In this document: positions 1-7,804 of the stretch, piece by piece
Position numbering within the stretch: the stretch's first letter is position 1
Layout: every line of letters begins with the position of its first letter
NCBI GenBank assembly: GCA_045586505.1
Contig: JAZNAL010000031.1
Coordinates: forward strand, 1 to 25,467
Direction: 5' to 3'
DNA: 25,467 nucleotides
Source: Flemingiibacterium sp045586505
Lineage (GTDB): Bacteria; Bacillota; Clostridia; Oscillospirales; CAG-272
Notes under the pieces: model-generated
The model's input: the letters and a program-made list of their open reading frames with translations, nothing else
Databases searched by the model: none
Told to the model about the DNA's origin: nothing
Position numbers and translations under genes: made by a program

Positions 1-140
1 CCAACGGGGCGCGGAGGTCGGCGAAGCCCCCGCAGGGGGCGCAGCTTCCCCGAAGCCCGCGAAGCGGGCGGAGGTCGGCGCAGCCCCCGCAGGGGGCGAG
101 TTCCCCGTAGCGCCCAAGCGTGGGCGCGGAGGTCCGCACT
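1..140. repeat. GC-rich hairpin array with conserved linkers, about 57-bp period
   Basis: The segment alternates short conserved linkers with perfect hairpins. Linker a (GGAGGTCGGCG then A or C, then A) is at 13-25 and 70-82 and begins again at 128. Linker b (a TTCCCCG core) is at 41-54 and 98-109. One hairpin slot holds the same 6-bp stem twice (26-40 and 83-97). The other slot holds stems of different sequence that still pair perfectly: 55-60 with 64-69, and 110-116 with 121-127, while positions 1-12 look like the right part of a further one cut by the window edge. No reading frame is convincing. It could be a REP-like intergenic palindrome family or the 3' end of a structured transcript; the sequence alone does not decide. 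Confidence 0.75.
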
Positions 141-204
141 CGCAAAGAAAAAACAAACGCACCGTAAATAAACTGCAAATAAACATAAAAAATCCGCGAA
201 AGAC

Positions 205-234
205 TTGATTTTTTGCATTATTGTGTGGTATAAT
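205..234 (+). promoter_or_regulatory. Sigma-A promoter for dgt-dnaG-rpoD
   Basis: A -35 box TTGATT (205-210) is followed after 18 bp by a perfect -10 box TATAAT (229-234), preceded by TGG, which gives an extended -10. Transcription should start near 241, leaving a 5' leader of about 160 nt before dgt. The leader holds a small GC hairpin (281-285 pairing with 289-293) and the first copy of a 16-bp repeat (242-257) that recurs inside dgt. Confidence 0.7.
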
Positions 235-402
235 ATATGATGTATAAATATCGACGGAAACCGACCGTTTTATTTGCGCTGCCGCAAAGCGGCTCGAATT
301 CGGGCATGTAATTGTTTCGTGTCTGTAAATATTGGCGTTAATTTATTTAACGGGAGATAATCGGCGCATATTATATATAGTATTTTTTGAGGAGCGGTGC
401 TT

Positions 403-1446
403 TTGAGTGAAAACGGTATAAATATCGACGGCAGAACTGTCGCCGACGTGTTCCGAGCACGTACTGAGGCTATGCTCTCACCCTTCGCATTCCACGAATC
501 GGATTCACGGGGGCGTGAGATACCACTGCCCGCGTCAGAGGTCAGATGCGAGTTCCAGCGTGACCGTGACCGCATTATCCATTCCAAATCTTTCCGCAGA
601 CTCATGCATAAAACTCAGGTGTTCTTGGCTCCCGAGGTGGAGCATTACCGTACACGGCTTACCCATACCCTTGAGGTGACACAGATCGCGCGTACCATTG
701 CAAGGGCACTGTGGCTTAATGAGGACCTGTGTGAGGCGGCAGCGCTTGGGCATGATCTTGGTCATACACCCTTCGGGCATATCGGCGAGAAAGCGCTTCA
801 GCGCTATTGCCTGCCGGAGTTTACACATTACTCGCAGAGTCTTCGTGTAGTGGAAAAATTGGAGCGGCTGAATCTTACCTTCGAGGTGCGTGACGGCATT
901 GTCAACCACCAGGGCGACCATCTTGCGGCAACGCTGGAGGGACGTGTGGTCAAGTTCGCCGACCGTATTGCCTACATTAACCACGATATCGACGACGCGG
1001 TCAGAGCGGGAATACTCGCAGAGGCGGACATTCCCGAAAAGCTGCACCGTATACTCGGTGCGAACCATTCTGATCGTATCAATACAATGGTCATGAGTGT
1101 TGTGCGTGCAAGCGAGGGCAAAAATGTTATCGCAATGGAGCCGGATATCAAGGCGGCGACCGATGAGTTGCGGGAGTTCTTGTTTGAAAACGTTTACTAC
1201 AACGCTCACGTGCTTGCTGAGGAGGAGCGCGCCATGGGACTCATTGTGCGGCTGTTTGAGCACTTTGTGAAGCATCCCGAGACAATGCCTGAAAGCTATC
1301 GCGTACTGCTCGATAACGAGCCTACCGAGCGTATCGTTGCCGACTTTATCTCTGGCATGACCGACAGACACGCAATTTCTATCTATAAGCAGTTGTTCAT
1401 TCCGAACACCTGGAGCGGCTTAACTTTGGGGGATAGCTACATATGA
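403..1446 (+). CDS. dgt: dGTPase-like deoxynucleotide triphosphohydrolase
   Basis: An HD-domain enzyme of the Dgt family, which hydrolyses dNTPs to deoxynucleosides plus triphosphate and so helps balance the dNTP pool. The protein has 347 residues, usual for the Firmicute type. The metal site is visible as H88 (in RLTHTLEV), H117-D118 (GHDLGHTPFGH) and the Asp of INHDIDD. I chose TTG at 403 because GAGGAG at 389-394 lies 8 nt upstream; the GTG at 397 is only 2 nt from it. The stop overlaps the dnaG start (ATGA at 1443-1446), so translational coupling is likely. In Clostridia dgt commonly precedes dnaG and rpoD, and this order is seen here. The cytosolic role is inferred from the family. Confidence 0.93.
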   Translation: MSENGINIDGRTVADVFRARTEAMLSPFAFHESDSRGREIPLPASEVRCEFQRDRDRIIHSKSFRRLMHKTQVFLAPEVEHYRTRLTHTLEVTQIARTIARALWLNEDLCEAAALGHDLGHTPFGHIGEKALQRYCLPEFTHYSQSLRVVEKLERLNLTFEVRDGIVNHQGDHLAATLEGRVVKFADRIAYINHDIDDAVRAGILAEADIPEKLHRILGANHSDRINTMVMSVVRASEGKNVIAMEPDIKAATDELREFLFENVYYNAHVLAEEERAMGLIVRLFEHFVKHPETMPESYRVLLDNEPTERIVADFISGMTDRHAISIYKQLFIPNTWSGLTLGDSYI

Positions 1447-3224
1447 TATCACCTGAAATTGTTGAAGAAATCAAATATCGCTGTGACATTACCGACGTGA
1501 TCTCGTCCTATGTGCCGCTGAAGCGTGCTGGATCGAATTTTAACGGCCACTGTCCGTTCCACAGCGAGCGCACTCCGTCCTTTACGGTATTTCCCGCAAC
1601 AAGAAGCTTTTACTGCTTCGGATGCGGTGCGGGCGGAGATGTGGTGACCTTTATAATGAAGCGCGAAAACCTCGATTATCGCTCGGCGCTGGAAATGCTG
1701 GCAAGCCGTGCGGGGATCGAGATTCCCCGTGACGAGCGTCGGGAGGAGAGCGGCGGTGTAAAGCGTGAGCGCATACTTTCCATGAACCGCGATGCCGCAA
1801 AATTCTTCCATGCCTGTCTCTATGATAAAAAGCTGGGCGCGGCGGGACTTGATTATCTCACAAAGCGCGGGCTGTCGGGTGCCGCAATCAAGCATTTCGG
1901 TCTCGGATTTGCCCCCGACGGCTTCAATAATGTCACCGACCATTTAACAAAGCTCGGCTATACTGCCGAGGAGATGAGCGTGGGCTTTCTCTGCGGCATC
2001 TCCAAAAAGAGCGGCAGACCATACGACTACTTCCGCAACCGTGTGATCTTTCCCATCATCGACGTGACGGGAAATGTGGTTGCGTTCGGCGGACGCGTCA
2101 TGGACGATTCGGTGCCAAAGTATCTCAATACCTCGGATACGCCGGCGTTCAAAAAGAGCCGTAACCTGTTCGCACTCAACTACGCAAAAAGCAAGTGCGC
2201 CGACAGAATCATCCTCTGCGAGGGTTACATGGACGTTATCGCGCTCCATACCCACGGCTTTGAAAATGCCGTGGCGACTCTTGGTACGGCTATCACTCCC
2301 GAGCAGGCACGGATCATGGCGAAGTATACAAAGCAAGTCGTGATCTCCTACGACTCGGATGAGGCAGGACAGCGCGCTGCAAACAAGGCGATGAAGCTGC
2401 TTTCCGAGGTGGGGCTTGATGTAAAGGTGCTCCGAGTCACGGGTGCCAAGGACCCCGATGAGTTCTTTAAAAAGAACGGCGCGAACGGATATGAAAAATT
2501 CAAGCTCTTGCTGGACAACAGCCGCGCGCAGTTTGAATTCAAGCTGGACGGCGTGCTGTCACGTCACGATATCTCCATAGTTGACCAGCGCATAAAAGCC
2601 GCATCGGAGCTGTGCCGCATAATCAGCGAGGTCTATTCCGAGGCGGAGCGCGAGGTGTATATCGGTGTGGTTTCAGAAAAGCTGGAGATCCCCCGCGACA
2701 GCCTGAAAAACGACGTCAAGCGCATGATGCGCGAAAGGGAACGCACACAGAAGCGTGACGAGATCCGCGAGGTCATCAACAAGACCGCCGGATATGGTGA
2801 CAGAGTCAACCCCGATATGATGAAGAATACGGGAGCGGTCAATGCGGAGGAGAACATCCTTGGAATACTGCTTCTGTACCCCGAAAACCTTGCGGCGGTA
2901 AAAAAAGGCAAGATAGAGCTTTCCGGCGAGGACTTTTTCTCGGAGTTTGGCAGGAAAGTGTTCGATGAGTCGCTGGCACGGTGCGATGAGACGGGAAAAT
3001 TCGATTTTTCTCTGCTCAACGAGGTGTTTGATACCGATGCCATGGGACGGATAACGTCTATGGTGGTAAGGCGGCGTCAATTAAAGGAAAACGGCACCGA
3101 GCTGCTTCGTGACATGATATCACGGCTCCGCGAGGAGACAAAGCACAGAAAAAACGCGGGAGACGATATGGCGCAGATCGCGGACATCCTTGCGTCTCAG
3201 CGAAACAAGCTGAAAAAACAGTGA
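1443..3224 (+). CDS. dnaG: DNA primase DnaG
   Basis: Synthesises RNA primers at the replication fork and works with the DnaB-type helicase. The 593-residue protein has the expected order. A CHC2 zinc-binding domain comes first, with ligands C37, H40, C58 and C61 (GHCPFHSERTPSF then FYCFGCGAGGD). The TOPRIM catalytic core follows, with E260 in EGYMD (260-264) and acidic D304/D306 in SYDSDEAGQ. A C-terminal helicase-interacting region of about 140 residues begins near ENILGILLLYPE. It overlaps the dgt stop by 4 nt and has a purine-rich GGGGGA upstream. Sixty-two bases separate it from rpoD. Nothing is truncated. Confidence 0.97.
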   Translation: MISPEIVEEIKYRCDITDVISSYVPLKRAGSNFNGHCPFHSERTPSFTVFPATRSFYCFGCGAGGDVVTFIMKRENLDYRSALEMLASRAGIEIPRDERREESGGVKRERILSMNRDAAKFFHACLYDKKLGAAGLDYLTKRGLSGAAIKHFGLGFAPDGFNNVTDHLTKLGYTAEEMSVGFLCGISKKSGRPYDYFRNRVIFPIIDVTGNVVAFGGRVMDDSVPKYLNTSDTPAFKKSRNLFALNYAKSKCADRIILCEGYMDVIALHTHGFENAVATLGTAITPEQARIMAKYTKQVVISYDSDEAGQRAANKAMKLLSEVGLDVKVLRVTGAKDPDEFFKKNGANGYEKFKLLLDNSRAQFEFKLDGVLSRHDISIVDQRIKAASELCRIISEVYSEAEREVYIGVVSEKLEIPRDSLKNDVKRMMRERERTQKRDEIREVINKTAGYGDRVNPDMMKNTGAVNAEENILGILLLYPENLAAVKKGKIELSGEDFFSEFGRKVFDESLARCDETGKFDFSLLNEVFDTDAMGRITSMVVRRRQLKENGTELLRDMISRLREETKHRKNAGDDMAQIADILASQRNKLKKQ

Positions 3225-3234
3225 CCGCCCGCTT

Positions 3235-3263
3235 TTGACAATGTAAAATAAAGTATTTAATGT
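3235..3263 (+). promoter_or_regulatory. Possible internal promoter for rpoD
   Basis: A perfect -35 TTGACA (3235-3240) lies in the dnaG-rpoD gap. The best-placed -10, after 17 bp, is the weak TAATGT (3258-3263). Transcription would start near 3270, just before the rpoD ribosome site. Internal promoters ahead of sigA are known in Bacillus subtilis, but the poor -10 keeps confidence low. Confidence 0.3.
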
Positions 3264-3286
3264 ACTTTCAGGAAAGGATCATAAAT

Positions 3287-4444
3287 ATGACGGACAACAT
3301 CAAGGACTACGAGCTTAACGAGGAATTCGAAGAAGGCGTCGAGGAAAACAGCGAGGAGCCCGAAAAGAAGATCAACGTGGGTGAACTGATCGCACGCGGT
3401 AAATCCAAGGGGTCGCTTACCTCAAGCGAGATCGTTGAAGCACTCGGCGAGGTGGACTACGATATCGATCAGATCGATAAGCTCTATGAAGATCTCGAAA
3501 ACAACGGTATCGAGGTAAACTACCTTGACAGCCCCGAATTTGAGGATATCGAGAGCGAGGTCGAGCAGTACGAATCTGCCGAGGAAATGGAAAAGATGCT
3601 TATGCAGGAGGGCCTTGCCATTGACGACCCCGTGCGTATGTATCTTAAGGAGATCGGTCAGGTGCCGCTGCTTGATAATGATCGCGAACTTGAACTTGCG
3701 GAGCAGATGGCAAACGGTGACGAGGAAGCAAAGCAGGAGCTTGTTAAGGCAAACCTGCGTCTGGTCGTATCCATTGCGAAGCGCTATGTGGGCAAGGGAA
3801 TGTTCTTCCTCGATCTTATTCAGGAAGGCAACCTCGGTCTTATGAAGGCAGTGGACAAGTTCGACTACCGTAAGGGCTACAAGTTCTCCACCTACGCTAC
3901 CTGGTGGATAAGACAGGCGATTACCCGTTCCATCGCGGATCAGGCGCGTACCATCAGAATTCCCGTTCACATGGTGGAGACCATCCACAAGGTGTCCCGC
4001 TACTCCCGTCAGCTTCTCCAGGAAAACGGCAGAGAGGCATCCGCCGAGGGGATTGTGGAAAAGATGGGTACAAGCGCCGAGAAAGTGCGCGAGATCATGA
4101 AGATTGCGCAGGATCCCGTGTCGCTGGAGACACCTATTGGTGAGGAAGAGGACAGCCATCTCGGCGATTTTATCCCGGATGACGATTCTCCCGCACCCGC
4201 GGAGGCGGCATCATATGCACTGCTTCGCGAGCAGCTTAACGAGGTTCTTCATACCCTTACTCCCCGCGAGGAGCACGTTTTAAAGCTCCGCTTCGGTCTT
4301 ATCGACGGACGTACTCGTACTCTTGAGGAGGTAGGCAAGGAATTCAACATCACCCGTGAGCGTATCCGCCAGATCGAAGCTAAGGCGCTACGCAAGCTCC
4401 GCCATCCCAGCCGCTCCAAGCGTCTTAAGGATTATCTCGACTAA
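3287..4444 (+). CDS. rpoD: Primary sigma factor RpoD/SigA
   Basis: The housekeeping sigma-70 factor that directs RNA polymerase to the -35/-10 promoters seen throughout this window. The protein has 385 residues. An acidic N-terminal region is followed by region 1.2 (DDPVRMYLKEIGQVPLL), region 2 with the -10 recognition helix (NLGLMKAVDKFDYRKGYKFS then TYATWWIRQAI), region 3, and region 4 with the -35 helix-turn-helix (LEEVGKEFNITRERIRQIEA), ending HPSRSKRLKDYLD. I chose ATG 3287, which has GGAAAGG at 3271-3277 with a 9-nt gap; an upstream in-frame ATG at 3260 has no ribosome site. It is last in the dgt-dnaG-rpoD operon. No clear intrinsic terminator was seen just after it. Confidence 0.97.
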   Translation: MTDNIKDYELNEEFEEGVEENSEEPEKKINVGELIARGKSKGSLTSSEIVEALGEVDYDIDQIDKLYEDLENNGIEVNYLDSPEFEDIESEVEQYESAEEMEKMLMQEGLAIDDPVRMYLKEIGQVPLLDNDRELELAEQMANGDEEAKQELVKANLRLVVSIAKRYVGKGMFFLDLIQEGNLGLMKAVDKFDYRKGYKFSTYATWWIRQAITRSIADQARTIRIPVHMVETIHKVSRYSRQLLQENGREASAEGIVEKMGTSAEKVREIMKIAQDPVSLETPIGEEEDSHLGDFIPDDDSPAPAEAASYALLREQLNEVLHTLTPREEHVLKLRFGLIDGRTRTLEEVGKEFNITRERIRQIEAKALRKLRHPSRSKRLKDYLD

Positions 4445-4689
4445 TAAATCGGCATAAGTCACAAAAATATGTCAATAACTTGGTGACTACGCACAAAGAT
4501 TTAGTTATAACCGCAAAATATGTCTGCGCAGGTTTGGCACAATTGTACAAAACAGCCGTAAAAACTTTTGTATCGGATGCTTAGTCGGCGGAATGTTAAC
4601 AGTTTGGTGAGAAAAATTTGCTTGACAGATTGCGAATTTTAGTGTAAAATATTCTAAGGTTTATTTCACGATATTTCTGGAGGATAGCA
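4445..4689 (+). promoter_or_regulatory. Gene-free gap with a consensus promoter for the lipoprotein gene
   Basis: TTGACA (4622-4627), a 17-bp spacer and TAAAAT (4645-4650) make a near-consensus sigma-A promoter with an expected start near 4657. The ribosome site TGGAGGA (4678-4684) precedes ATG 4690. The rest of the gap (4445-4620) is A+T-rich; I see only a weak 7-bp inverted repeat (4546-4552 with 4566-4572) and no gene. Confidence 0.8.
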
Positions 4690-6417
4690 ATGAAAAAAAG
4701 ATTTGTAAGCATGGCGCTAAGCCTGCTTATGTTACTTACAGCAATCGCCACCGCAGCGTGCGGTGAGGACTCTGCGGAAGACACCCTCGCGCTTGAGGGC
4801 GATGACGCAAAGGCAATGACAATTTCCATTTGGGGCATCAAGGGTGAGGGTACCACTGATGAGGCTGTTGCGGCTGTTGAAGCGGTAATGAGCAAGATCA
4901 CCCAGGCTCAGTTCAACACCGCTATTGAGCTCAATCTCTACGATGAGAGTGAGTACGAGGACGCGCTTATCGGGAGAATGGATGCTATCCAGGCTCAGAT
5001 AGACGCCGAGAAGGCTGAAGCCGCTGCAAGAAAGCAGGCTGAAAAGGAAGCTAAGAAGCGCGGTGAGGAGATCGCTAAGCCCGAGACCACCGAGACTGTT
5101 GCCGATACCGCTGAGGAGACCGTTCTCGACGAGTACGGACTTCCCACCACCTTCTATCCTGAGGTTGAGGATGATCAGCTTGACATTTTCCTTGTAACCG
5201 ACTATGATATGCTTTTTGAACTCAATGAGAAAAATGTCCTGTCGTCTCTCGATGAACAGATCTCCGGTCCTTGCAAGATCCTCAAGCAGTATATACATCC
5301 GACTATCGTTTCGGCAGGTAAGATTGGCAACAAGACCGTATGTATCCCCAACCAGCAGCTTGTGGGCGATTACACATATATGCTCGTTAACAAGGAACTG
5401 TTTGACAAGTATTACTGGGATATCGATAACGTTTCCACCCTCGCTGACGTTTACGACTTCATCGTTGACGTAAAGCGTGAGGAGCCCGAGTATCAGCCTC
5501 TTGTCGGAGATATATCTCCTATCAACGTCAACTACTTCTCCCTTAACGGCGAGAGAACCGTATTCGGTAATATGATGGGTGTTGATAAGGTTTACGGTGA
5601 CGCCTGTGAGCCTATGTTCCTGTTCGGCTCCACTAGCTGGAAGCAGCACATCAGACTCTCCAAGAAGCTCGAACGTGCAGGTTGCCTTCCTACCGAGCAG
5701 TACAGCACCTTCACTCCCGAGACCAAGTTCGGTGTGGGCATTTTGAAGGGTACCGAGGTTGATCTTGCGGCGTATGAAGAGGATTACCATGCAATCGTGC
5801 TCCAGGGCCCCCAGGGCACCGTAGATAATATCTACAACGGTATGTTCGCGGTAAGTGTGTACACCAAGAACCTTGCCCGCTCAATGGAGGTTCTCACCTA
5901 CCTTAACACCGAGACTGACCTGCGCAACTTGTTCGGTTACGGTATTGAAGGCGTGCACTATACTGTCAGTGAGGACGGTGTGATTGACGTTATCAGCAAT
6001 GACTACAACATGAAGATTGAATACACCGGTAACTGCTTCATGGCATATGCTCCCGAGGGAGAGCCCGCTGATTACTGGGAAATCGCTAAGAGACACAATG
6101 TTGATCTTGTGCTCTCGCCTTTCTTCCAGTTAAAAATCACTGAGGATATGTTCGATGAGGAATCGATGGCGCTCTATAATGAGATCCGCGCATTCAGTGA
6201 GGAGTTCTATACTGCTCTTGACAATGCCACCAATGCGGATGAGGTTGAAAAGTGCATCGACTACTACTGGGAGCTTTGTGATGACGACGAGGCTGATGAC
6301 GGCAAGTACAACGGAAGACTTAAGCTTTGGATTGATCAGGCCCCGCGTCCTGCCAAGGGTCAGACAAAAGCACCTATGACAGCGGGTAAGATTTATAAAG
6401 ACTGGTTTGGTAAATAA
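4690..6417 (+). CDS. Extracellular solute-binding lipoprotein with a charged helical insertion
   Basis: Probably a membrane-anchored ABC-type substrate-binding protein (family 1, sugar/peptide-like fold); the ligand is unknown. The 575-residue protein starts with a signal peptide (MKKR, hydrophobic core about 8-20) and a lipobox-like TAAC with C24 as the likely lipidated cysteine. The first beta strand follows (MTISIWGIKGEG, about 43-54). Residues about 93-130 form a long Ala/Glu/Lys-rich helix (AEKAEAAARKQAEKEAKK) and 131-160 an acidic Thr/Glu linker; neither is usual in this family at this point. The binding-protein fold then resumes (DQLDIFLVTDYDMLFELN). No permease or ATPase gene is adjacent. 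It has its own strong promoter and a terminator at 6427-6453, so it is monocistronic. The transporter role is inferred; it might instead be a sensor or an envelope protein. Confidence 0.75.
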   Translation: MKKRFVSMALSLLMLLTAIATAACGEDSAEDTLALEGDDAKAMTISIWGIKGEGTTDEAVAAVEAVMSKITQAQFNTAIELNLYDESEYEDALIGRMDAIQAQIDAEKAEAAARKQAEKEAKKRGEEIAKPETTETVADTAEETVLDEYGLPTTFYPEVEDDQLDIFLVTDYDMLFELNEKNVLSSLDEQISGPCKILKQYIHPTIVSAGKIGNKTVCIPNQQLVGDYTYMLVNKELFDKYYWDIDNVSTLADVYDFIVDVKREEPEYQPLVGDISPINVNYFSLNGERTVFGNMMGVDKVYGDACEPMFLFGSTSWKQHIRLSKKLERAGCLPTEQYSTFTPETKFGVGILKGTEVDLAAYEEDYHAIVLQGPQGTVDNIYNGMFAVSVYTKNLARSMEVLTYLNTETDLRNLFGYGIEGVHYTVSEDGVIDVISNDYNMKIEYTGNCFMAYAPEGEPADYWEIAKRHNVDLVLSPFFQLKITEDMFDEESMALYNEIRAFSEEFYTALDNATNADEVEKCIDYYWELCDDDEADDGKYNGRLKLWIDQAPRPAKGQTKAPMTAGKIYKDWFGK

Positions 6418-6426
6418 TAAATAGCA

Positions 6427-6453
6427 GGGAGGCATCGTATTACGATGCCTCCC
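6427..6453. terminator. Intrinsic terminator, usable from both sides
   Basis: A perfect 12-bp stem (6427-6438 with 6442-6453) closes a 3-nt loop. It is followed on the plus strand by ACTTTTAT, and read from the minus strand by a T-rich TGCTATTTATTATTT. It should end the lipoprotein transcript and back up the GNAT gene from the other side. Confidence 0.8.
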
Positions 6454-6462
6454 ACTTTTATA

Positions 6463-6493
6463 CCCAAACCACGCGTTTAACGCGTGGTTTGGG
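6463..6493 (-). terminator. Strong hairpin just after the GNAT gene, with no T-run
   Basis: A perfect 13-bp stem (6463-6475 with 6481-6493) and a 5-nt loop lie 4 bp beyond the stop codon of the minus-strand acetyltransferase. No T tract follows on either strand. It may protect the mRNA 3' end, with the neighbouring hairpin at 6427-6453 doing the terminating. Confidence 0.5.
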
Positions 6494-6497
6494 GTAT

Positions 6498-7031
6498 TCA
6501 GTTGTTCTTATAGAACAAAATGTCGCTTTTACCGGCTTGGTTTGTGCCGGTATATACCATGGTGTCGACACCACCGATTGTAAAGCCGTTTTTTATATAA
6601 AACAGACACGCTGCCAGATTGTTGTCCTGACCGATCGTATGAAGCCCGATGTAACCATGCTCACGAGAGATGGAAGTGCAGGCTTCGATCAGCCTCTTGC
6701 CGACGCCCTTCCCGCGCATGGCGGAGTTAACCTTCAGATCATACAGATACAGATAGCGATTCCACGAGTGTCGCAGGATTGCGAGACCGATGCATTTTCC
6801 GCTATGGTACGCACCGACAAAAATGTGTTCCTTTGACATTTCATCGAAGTCATAGTTTTCGTCGGGGAACACCATTTCGGATACTGAGTCATCTCTGAAA
6901 AGCTCTGAATCATAGCTCCATGTCCTGCCGTCAAAGCGCGGGATCAGTCTGCCGTAAAGCTTGAACGGCTCATTTTTTATATTGATATCGGCGCTGTTCT
7001 CAGCACAGATCAGCTTTATTTCGAGCTCCAC
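6498..7031 (-). CDS. GNAT acetyltransferase, streptothricin acetyltransferase (SatA)-like
   Basis: A cytosolic acetyl-CoA-dependent N-acetyltransferase of 177 residues. The N-terminal PFKLYGRLIPRF and the core RHSWNRYLYLYDLKV resemble the SatA/Sat4 streptothricin-resistance subgroup. The acetyl-CoA loop is visible as MRGKGVGKRLI, and the C-terminal half (GQDNNLAACLFYIKNGFTIG then GVDTMVY) is typical of that subgroup. The start is a GTG 3 bp after the HIT stop, with no convincing ribosome site, so it probably depends on translational coupling. A later start would remove the conserved N-terminal block. Real resistance activity is an inference from family resemblance; many clostridial homologues have never been tested. 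Confidence 0.82.
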   Translation of the reverse strand: MELEIKLICAENSADINIKNEPFKLYGRLIPRFDGRTWSYDSELFRDDSVSEMVFPDENYDFDEMSKEHIFVGAYHSGKCIGLAILRHSWNRYLYLYDLKVNSAMRGKGVGKRLIEACTSISREHGYIGLHTIGQDNNLAACLFYIKNGFTIGGVDTMVYTGTNQAGKSDILFYKNN

Positions 7032-7034
7032 GGT

Positions 7035-7373
7035 TTAGCCCATGTTCTCGGGAAGCTTTTTGCCGCCCATGATATGAAAATGCAGATGCTTGACGGTCTG
7101 GCAGGCATCATCGCCGCAGTTTGTGATGACACGGTAGCCGTTTGTGAGTCCCGCTTCTTTGGCAATCTTCGGAATGGTCTCGAAAATTTTCGCAATAACA
7201 GCGGAATTGTGGGTATCGATGCCGTCAACCCACGGAATGTGGGTCTTGGGGATTACTAGGATGTGTACAGGCGCCTGGGGATTGATGTCATGAAACGCCA
7301 ACATATATTCATCCTCGTATGCCTTTTTTGAGGGAATCTCTCCCGCGATTATTTTACAGAAAATGCAGTCCAT
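7035..7373 (-). CDS. HIT-family nucleotide hydrolase (Hint type)
   Basis: A small cytosolic purine nucleoside phosphoramidase/AMP-lysine hydrolase-type protein of 112 residues. The catalytic histidine triad is intact (H96-L-H98-F-H100 followed by IMGG), and MDCIFCKII carries the N-terminal zinc cysteines C3 and C6 of the Hint group. I chose the ATG at 7373 because AAGGAG lies about 9 nt upstream. An open extension of 22 residues beyond it has no ribosome site and crosses the promoter region. It is the first gene of a two-gene operon with the acetyltransferase. The physiological substrate is unknown. Confidence 0.92.
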   Translation of the reverse strand: MDCIFCKIIAGEIPSKKAYEDEYMLAFHDINPQAPVHILVIPKTHIPWVDGIDTHNSAVIAKIFETIPKIAKEAGLTNGYRVITNCGDDACQTVKHLHFHIMGGKKLPENMG

Positions 7374-7410
7374 TTTGGGGCTCTCCTTTAAAATATTTCT
7401 TGATACTACC

Positions 7411-7439
7411 ATTATACTCCGTGAAGCGCGGAATTTCAA
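7411..7439 (-). promoter_or_regulatory. Sigma-A promoter for the HIT-GNAT operon
   Basis: On the minus strand, TTGAAA (7434-7439) and a perfect TATAAT (7411-7416) are separated by 17 bp. The expected start is close to 7404, about 30 nt before the HIT start codon. It is divergent from the DUF1858 promoter 52 bp away. Confidence 0.8.
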
Positions 7440-7490
7440 GGCTTATATAAAAAATTTACCGAATTTTTTTAGTGAAATCACATATCTCCG

Positions 7491-7519
7491 TTGACAAACA
7501 GTTGCTTTCGGGTTATAAT
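7491..7519 (+). promoter_or_regulatory. Consensus sigma-A promoter for the DUF1858-trmK-nif3 run
   Basis: A perfect TTGACA (7491-7496), a 17-bp spacer and a perfect TATAAT (7514-7519). This is the strongest promoter match in the window and the only clear one before the plus-strand run that continues to 14223. Confidence 0.9.
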
Positions 7520-7556
7520 ATTATTGTATAAATATTTTTGTAAGGAGATACACAAG

Positions 7557-7757
7557 ATGAAGGTTACAAAAGATTCGATTATCGGTGAGGTTCTCGACTT
7601 TGATCGCGAGACCGCGCAGTTCTTCCTTGAGATCGGTATGCACTGCCTCGGCTGCCCCTCCGCACGCGGTGAGAGCATCGAAATGGCTTGTGAGGTTCAC
7701 GGCACCAACGCTGATGAACTCGTTGCAAAGACCAACGAATTCCTCGAAACAAAGTAA
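7557..7757 (+). CDS. DUF1858 small redox-disulfide domain protein
   Basis: A 66-residue protein made of a single DUF1858 domain, a family also called the hybrid-cluster-protein-associated disulfide domain and related to the ScdA N-terminus. It shows the diagnostic GMHCLGCPSARGES motif with a CxxC pair and a third cysteine (MACEVHG). AAGGAG (7542-7547) sits 9 nt before the ATG. A redox or metal-related role is likely from the family, but no reaction is established. It heads the run leading into trmK, 47 bp away. Confidence 0.88.
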   Translation: MKVTKDSIIGEVLDFDRETAQFFLEIGMHCLGCPSARGESIEMACEVHGTNADELVAKTNEFLETK

Positions 7758-7804
7758 AAACAGAATCGGCGCCTTACGGCCCCAATTCCGCTAATCATTT
7801 AAAA

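Noticed and set aside
1..140. CRISPR array
   Set aside because: There are no unique spacers of constant length between identical repeats; the units are alternating palindromes and linkers, and no cas genes are present.
535..1371. A 278-codon frame antisense to dgt
   Set aside because: A shadow of the real gene: no motif, no ribosome site, and dgt is unambiguous.
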